Assembly (NCBI RefSeq): GCF_019578655.1
Contig: NC_063259.1
Location: forward strand, 27,267,277-27,331,276
Length of the DNA: 64,000 nt
Direction: 5' to 3'
Origin: Ricinus communis
Lineage: Eukaryota > Streptophyta > Magnoliopsida > Malpighiales > Euphorbiaceae
The notes beneath the pieces were generated by a model that did not search any database, had not been told where the DNA came from, and saw only the letters and a program-made list of their open reading frames with translations. Positions 58,101-64,000 of this stretch are shown here, in pieces. How positions within the stretch are numbered: the first letter of the stretch is position 1; every line of letters starts with the position of its first letter. Position numbers and translations under genes: made by a program.

Positions 58101-61100
58101 ATGACTATAACTGCCGCATCTTGCATCGCGAATGGCCGCCTTACGGTGAGAAGCAAGGTGGTCTTGACCGCAGTTCCAGAAAACATCGTCATTTTACCGG
58201 CAAGTTGCAACTCTGCTTTCTTGGGCGCTACTTCTAAGACTCCGAGTTCACGCCATGTCTTTAGCCTTGGAGTTCTTGGGTATGTTTCTTGATTCTGTCT
58301 GTTTAAATTTTAATTTTCTTGATTCTGTTCAAAGAATAATTTTAGGCTAAAATACATCTCTGTTTCTTGGGATGTTACCTTCTGCCACTGTAGGGGATAC
58401 CGATTCTTGTGCCTCTTTAGAGTCAAAATATGGTGGATGATACCTCGAGTGGGAAAATCTGGCTGCGAAATTCCCATGGAAACTCAAATGCTTCTGCTGG
58501 AAATAACAGAGGACTCTGCAGTTCATGATCAGATTTCTCCTGATCAGACATCAACTAGCAGCAACACCTTCTACATACTCTTGTTGCCAGTCTTGGATGG
58601 ACAATTTCGAACCAGTTTGCAGGGGACTTCCGCAAATGAGCTCCAGTTCTGCGTTGAAAGTGGTTAGCTGAAATTCTTGCACTTTTCTTGTTCCATATAT
58701 TAGGCCTATATTTTAAGGTTTCATGATGTATTATACTGTAGATTCAGTTTCATAATATATTCTTTTTCTGCAATATAACTCTTTAGGAGATGCTAATATT
58801 CAGACCTCTCAAGTATTTGAAGCAGTATTTATGAACTCAGGGTACAATCCCTTCGAGCTCATCAAGAATTCTGTCAAGTATGTAATTTCTATTTCAGAAT
58901 CATGGCTATTCATTTTAATGCATTTTGTTCTATTATAAAATGTTGACTTGATACCCTAGTATATGTGCATTTGTGCAGGATATTGGAAAAGCACAAGGGA
59001 ACATTTTGCCATATCGATAACAAGAAGGTAAGGTAGATCATCTCTAAAATTTACATGAGGACTACATTCCATTTCAGTTGAGTGACTTGATCTTGTTATT
59101 TCCAGATCCCTATGCATTTAGACTGGTTTGGATGGTGCACTTGGGATGCTTTTTATGCTGAAGTTAATCCACATGGAATTGAAGAGGGGCTTCAAAGGTA
59201 CAATGACATTCATCGAATATTCATTTTTGAGGATTATGAATTATGCCAATGTGCATATCTGACAAGGTGTATTACAGATTCTCGGAAGGTGGGTGTTCTC
59301 CAAAATTCCTTATTATTGACGATGGATGGCAGGATACAGTAAATGAGTTTCGCAAAGGCGGCAAACCTCCAATTGAAGGGATACAGTAAGTATTATATAT
59401 TATAAGAGGGCCAATTTTCCCCCAATTAACCTCAGTTTGTCAATCATAACATTTATATTTATCACAGGTTTGCAAGTAGATTGGTTGACATCAAAGAGAA
59501 TAGTAAGTTCAGGAGTTCAGGCTCAGAGGGTACCTGCACCAATCTCCGCGAGTTCATTGGCACAATCAAAAAGAAATATGGACTAAAGTCGGTTTTAAAA
59601 CATGAAAATTGAATCTCAATTCGTTCCCTTAACTGCTACTTCAGTTGTTAATAGTATTATTAACCATATCACAAATTTCAAGTAATGCAGATTTGTTTAC
59701 ATGTGGCATGCTTTAGCTGGGTACTGGGGAGGTATCCTGCCATCATCTGAAGCAATGAAAAAGTACAAACCAAAGCTTGTGTATCCAATTCAGTCGCCCG
59801 GTAATGTAGGGAATCAGAGAGACATTGTTACAGACAGCTTGGAAAATTATGGAGTTGGAGTTATTGATCCCAGCAAAATATCTGATTTTTACAATGATCT
59901 CCATAGCTATCTGGCAAGCTGTAGTGTGGATGGAGTCAAGGTAGATGTTCAGAATTTGATTGAAACATTAGGTTCTGGATATGGAGGACGAGTGACGTTG
60001 ACTAGACAGTATCAAGGAGCACTTGAGCAATCTGTTGCAAGAAACTTCAGAGACAACAATCTAATTTGCTGCATGAGTCACAACTCGGACTCAATTTATA
60101 GGTTTGCGTGCTCTCTTAATTTCTAAAAGCATTGAACAATATGTTCAGCATTTTATCATAGTTCTTGGTCAATTTCATTTTTTTGTTGACAGCTCGAAGA
60201 AAAGTGCAGTTGCAAGAGCATCAGAGGATTTCATGCCAAGAGAGCCAACATTGCAGACCCTACATATCGCAACTGTAGCTTTTAACAGCCTTCTTCTTGG
60301 GGAGATTGTTGTTCCAGACTGGGACATGTTCCATGTAAGATATCTTTGCATATTGGTAATTTTTTCTTTCTACAGGTACTTTTGATTGCGCTGAAAACGT
60401 GTGGAGGCATTCCTAGTTGATGCGAAAAAAATAATAAAGCAAACTAATTGAAATGATAGGACGCATGGCAACCTGGAGGAAACTAGATAGTATTAGCTAA
60501 TTTATTGCAATTTAGAGAACCAGAAATGCTAGCTAGTGCATAGAAGTACGAGTCTTTTACCATCCAAGTTTATGTGTCCAATGTACTTGAAACTTAAGAA
60601 TATGGGAATATAATTCTTTTCTTGCTTTCCGTTAGAGCAAACATGATACAGCTGAACTCCATGGTGCTGCAAGAGCATTAGGTGGATGTGCAGTATATGT
60701 GAGGTGAGTCAATGACAAACGAACATCTATTTCTTTTTACTGCATCTCTTGGGGAAGACGTGTAGTCAATGCTTAATCATATCTATAAAAGACTCATCCT
60801 TTTTGCATGCATATAGTGACAAGCCAGGCAATCATGATTTCAACATCCTGAAGAAGCTAGTACTGCCTGATGGGTCTATCCTGAGAGCTAAACATGCTGG
60901 CCGTCCAACTAGAGATTGTTTATTTGTAGATCCTGTAATGGATGGGAAAAGGTATGCTAAAATCCCAAAACCCACAAATATCAGAAACCAAAAATCAGAT
61001 TTTTACGAACTACAAATTTCTGTCTTTTTTCTAGTCTATTAAAGATGTGGAACTTGAACAAGTTATCTGGGGTCATTGGAGTCTTTAATTGCCAAGGAGC

Positions 61101-61704
61101 AGGAAATTGGCCTATGAAACTAGCAGCCGAAGAAACGACCCCTGCAGCATCCACGCCTTCACCGCTTTCCAGCCATGTGAGACCTAGTGATGTTGAGTTT
61201 CTTGAAGAGGTGGCAGGTGAAGATTGGAATGGGGATTGTGCAGTCTATGCCTTCAATTCAGGATCTCTCTCTGTACTGCCAAAGAATGGAAGTATTGAAG
61301 TGTCCTTAGGCCCGCTTGAATGCGAAATATATACGGTCTCTCCAATTAGGGTGAGTAGAGTTAACTACTTTTCTGTCTCTTCGGAGTTTTCTAGAATCAT
61401 GACTCACTCAGAACCATGACAGGAATATGGTCAGAATATTCTTTTCGCCCCAATAGGACTGCTAGATATGTACAATTCTGGGGGAGCAATAGAAGCTGTA
61501 AGCTGCAGGATGGATGCTTCAGAATGCCAGATGAACGTAAAGGCACGAGGCTGTGGCCGATTTGGAGTCTACTCAAAAACTAAACCAAAGTATTGTATGG
61601 TGGATAGTAAGGAAGACGATTTCACTTACAATGCAGTAAATGGACTTTTGACTGTTAAACTACAAGGCGAATGCAATTTGAGAGAAATTGAAATTATCTA
61701 TTGA
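58101..61704 (+). CDS. GH36 seed imbibition protein / alkaline alpha-galactosidase (raffinose synthase family)
   Basis: Family members hydrolyse or transfer alpha-galactosyl groups of raffinose-series sugars; this subgroup (SIP2/DIN10-like, annotated as probable galactinol-sucrose galactosyltransferase) mostly acts as alkaline alpha-galactosidase. Thirteen exons: 58101-58279, 58394-58662, 58787-58877, 58979-59027, 59106-59197, 59278-59385, 59468-59587, 59691-60101, 60193-60334, 60636-60703, 60817-60951, 61035-61350, 61423-61704; 2262 bases, 753 residues, every junction in frame. Signatures: MTITAA start, [29 protein letters not shown], and GVKVDVQN with the probable nucleophile Asp388. RASEDF follows with a probable acid/base Asp452, then PDWDMFH, SDKPGNH and GRPTRDCLF. 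No transit peptide, so probably cytosolic. Galactinol-specific transfer cannot be told from sequence by eye. A broken copy follows 0.9 kb downstream. Confidence 0.94.
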
Positions 61705-62561
61705 GGTATAATTACTGAAATACTAAACTTTCCAGCTTGTGGGTGGGGCAATTTAGGAGAAATTGACATTCATTGGTTTTGAGGATTTCTGCTGTGCAGT
61801 TTCCACATTTTATTTTTATTTGGTTTTCTTTGTGCAGCAACTGTGAATAATATTTACAAATGTAAAGATGTAACTAAAGCTTGGTGTATTTTGCTATTAA
61901 ATGGAACTAAAAAAATTGTTTTCCCCTTTTTTCTTTTAGAAACATACTTCTTCTTCTTTATCTGTGATTTAGGGCTACTTTATTATTTAATTTTCCTTCC
62001 CAATTTTGTTTAAAGGGTTCTAATTTTGGGGCTAGGATATTTTCCCATCCTGCCAGCTCCCCAGAATCGGTGCCAATGGACATTCAGTCACAAATTCAAT
62101 TCGAAAAAGAAAACAATGTCTCATACAAGGTTAACCCTTAATTTGTGATTATCTACGGTTTCAAAGTAATTTGTAAATGATAAGAAAGATGGGACAAAGA
62201 ATGATGATGTAGTCCCTACTTAGGAAGAATTATTATATTTCTTTTAACTTTATTATCTTTCACCTAAGAAACTTAAATACGGATTATTACTACTCTGAAC
62301 TCTTGGAGAAAGGTCTTGTGATTATCACTGCAGGCCATCTCTGCCGCATGCAATCTCAAATATCTTTTTGTTGCTTCCCAAGAACAAGATGGTTATATCC
62401 TGTTTTCATTTGTAAGCAAGCAGACTTGCCACTCCCACCTGTAAAACGACCAGGAAAGAAAAAAGAAAAAAAAAAGCTTTCTTGATGCCGTTAGGAGCAC
62501 CGACTTGATTTCCAAATTCTCATTGTACTCATGATTCACCTCTTTACTGGTTTTTGTACAG
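61705..62561. other. Interval between GH36 gene and its broken copy
   Basis: 3' UTR of the GH36 gene and the upstream region of its pseudogene. No other gene recognised. Confidence 0.5.
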
Positions 62562-62571
62562 TATATTTATA
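62562..62571 (+). promoter_or_regulatory. TATA-like box before the GH36 pseudogene
   Basis: TATATTTATA, about 48 bases before the ATG at 62619. Retained promoter-like sequence suggests the copy once had, or may still have, its own transcription. Confidence 0.4.
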
Positions 62572-62618
62572 GCTTCAATCTGGAAGAACTGAGAATCCTT
62601 AGTTTAGTAGAATTGAAG

Positions 62619-63920
62619 ATGACAATTAGCGCCACTCCATCCATTAAAGATGAGTGCCTCACCGTGCGAGGCAAGGTTGTTTTGAGAGATGTTCCTCCAA
62701 GTGTAGTAGTCTCACCAGCAAGTGATGAGTCTGCTTTTCATGGAGCCGCTGCTGCAAGTCCTAACTCTTACCATGTTTTTAATCTAGGGATTCTCGAGTA
62801 AGTTTTTACAAGTGCTTGCTCTCTTTGCAATATTAAGTGAAACTGAGTATGTACCATTTCTGTTAAATGATTTGCTTTTTCTTCTGTACAGGGCACAGGA
62901 TGACATGCCTCTTCAGGTTAAGAATTTGGTGGTTGATACCAAGTTTTGGAAATTCAGGACGCGATGTGCCTGCAGAAATACAAATGCTTCTTACAGAAGT
63001 AAGGGGAGAGTATACTCTGGATGGTGTATTCATGATTCAACAACTGAAAACACCTTTTACATCCTGTTGCTGCCTCACCTGGATGGATCGTTTGGTAACA
63101 GTTAGCTAAGTTCAAGTGAAAATGATGATTCAAATTGTTGACTCTTCAAAGGCTCATGATTTTTATGATGATTCTCACAGTTACTTTGCTAGCTGTAGAA
63201 TTCATAATTTTTGCCTAGGCTTGGTATGTGTCCCCACATATACACCAAACCAATAGATGATTTATACATATTTATTAGTTTTAAATAATAGAGTACACGT
63301 CAATCATCCAATACCAAAGTGTAAAATACTCATACATACAAGTCACTTTCTTATTAGATGTGATATATTCACCAAGTCTAGGTAAAAATCTCCTATCTAC
63401 AGGTTTGTCTAATTGTTTCTATAAAGGGTAATTTCCTACTATTGCTTGTACTAAGTTATTTATTTTCCAGCAAGAGGCCTGGAGTTACCGGAGTATCAGA
63501 GGATTTCACCCAAATGAGCCTCCTTTCAGACATCGCATATTGCCACTGTAATAATCTTCTTCAAGGGGAGATTGTGGTACCAGATTGGGACATGTTCTAT
63601 GTAAGATGACTTGTTTTATGCCATTCAGTTGATTATGTCACCATGACTTGCAGCTGTGTAGTCTAGATTTAGATGTATTCAGTTTCTAACAATTATTATC
63701 TGATCGACATGACCGGAGATTTTAGCCTTATAGTCAAGAGCCAGAGGCTAGAACTTAAAAAGTTTTGCATTGCATGTGAACTGTACCCTTCTTAGCATCA
63801 TCCAAGCTTGTCTCAGACAAGCTAGTGGTATCGGAAGAGTGTTTTCAGAGTGATGACTATATGGCTGATTCCCATGCAGCCGCAAGAGCAATAGGTGGGG
63901 TGTGCAGTGTATGTAAGGTC
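62619..63920 (+). pseudogene. Truncated tandem copy of the GH36 / seed imbibition gene
   Basis: Exon 1 (62619-62797) is intact and clearly parallel to the neighbour (MTISATPSIKDECLTVRGKV). Exon 2 (from about 62892) keeps CLFRLRIWWLIP. It then shifts frame near 63025: [16 protein letters not shown] continues in another frame and meets a stop at 63103-63105. Directly after, at about 63150-63200, HDFYDDSHSYFASC matches the middle of exon 8. So exons 3-7, the first part of exon 8 and the nucleophile segment are deleted. Exon 9 is a relic at about 63475-63600 (VSEDF, then [14 protein letters not shown]), and an exon 10 remnant lies at about 63877-63917. It may continue past the window end. It cannot encode an active enzyme. 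Confidence 0.92.
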
Positions 63921-64000
63921 AGCAATATGTTTCTAATTCATTAGAAATCTCCTTTACAGAGTGAGACCTAAGTCAGATTATTTAGTGAGACATAGTTTGT

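Overview
The window is nuclear DNA of a flowering plant, almost certainly a eudicot. It is AT-rich, its genes are split by many short introns, and the predicted proteins (plastid quinolinate synthase with a fused SufE domain, LAMMER kinase, RGLG ubiquitin ligase, A-type P450s, GH36 seed-imbibition protein) are typical plant forms. The style of the P450s and of the AFC2-like kinase reminds me of Euphorbiaceae/Malpighiales such as castor, but that is an impression, not a demonstration. No RNA gene, CRISPR array, organellar insertion or terpene synthase was seen.

Layout: (1) 1-3308, minus strand: quinolinate synthase of NAD synthesis, with its 3' end outside the window. (2) 3.3-11.5 kb: gene-free DNA holding a decayed Ty3/gypsy element with two LTR-like repeats, a tRNA-iMet-type primer site and gag, but no pol. 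(3) 11.5-15.0 kb, minus: a 12-exon AFC2-type LAMMER kinase with an apparent one-base insertion in exon 8. (4) 17.5-41.4 kb: a head-to-tail array of CYP71-type cytochrome P450 genes on the plus strand. Five look intact, each with two exons and one phase-0 intron at the same place. Among them lie one multiply broken pseudogene and several C-terminal relics, plus fragments of a gypsy and a possible hAT element. (5) 41.6-45.5 kb, minus: a 10-exon plastid rhodanese of the STR11 type. (6) 46.2-46.5 kb: one more P450 relic, followed by about 6 kb of AT-rich gene-free DNA. (7) 52.7-55.9 kb, plus: an 11-exon RGLG-type RING/copine ubiquitin ligase. (8) 56.6 kb: a small very basic protein of unknown function. 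(9) 58.1-61.7 kb, plus: a 13-exon GH36 seed-imbibition / alkaline alpha-galactosidase gene, followed at 62.6-63.9 kb by a broken tandem copy.

The most striking point is the position of the P450 array. It lies between the AFC2-like and STR11-like genes. From memory, their Arabidopsis counterparts are At4g24740 and At4g24750, which are neighbours. If so, about 25 kb of P450 genes and relics has grown inside an old gene pair. Two P450 lineages are visible: a pair of about 520-527 residues and a trio of 508-510 residues. They differ in membrane anchor, C-helix and I-helix residues. No other enzyme class is interspersed, so this is best called a tandem array under birth and death rather than a proven biosynthetic cluster. 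Exon boundaries were read by eye from splice sites and reading frame; no alignment or search was run.
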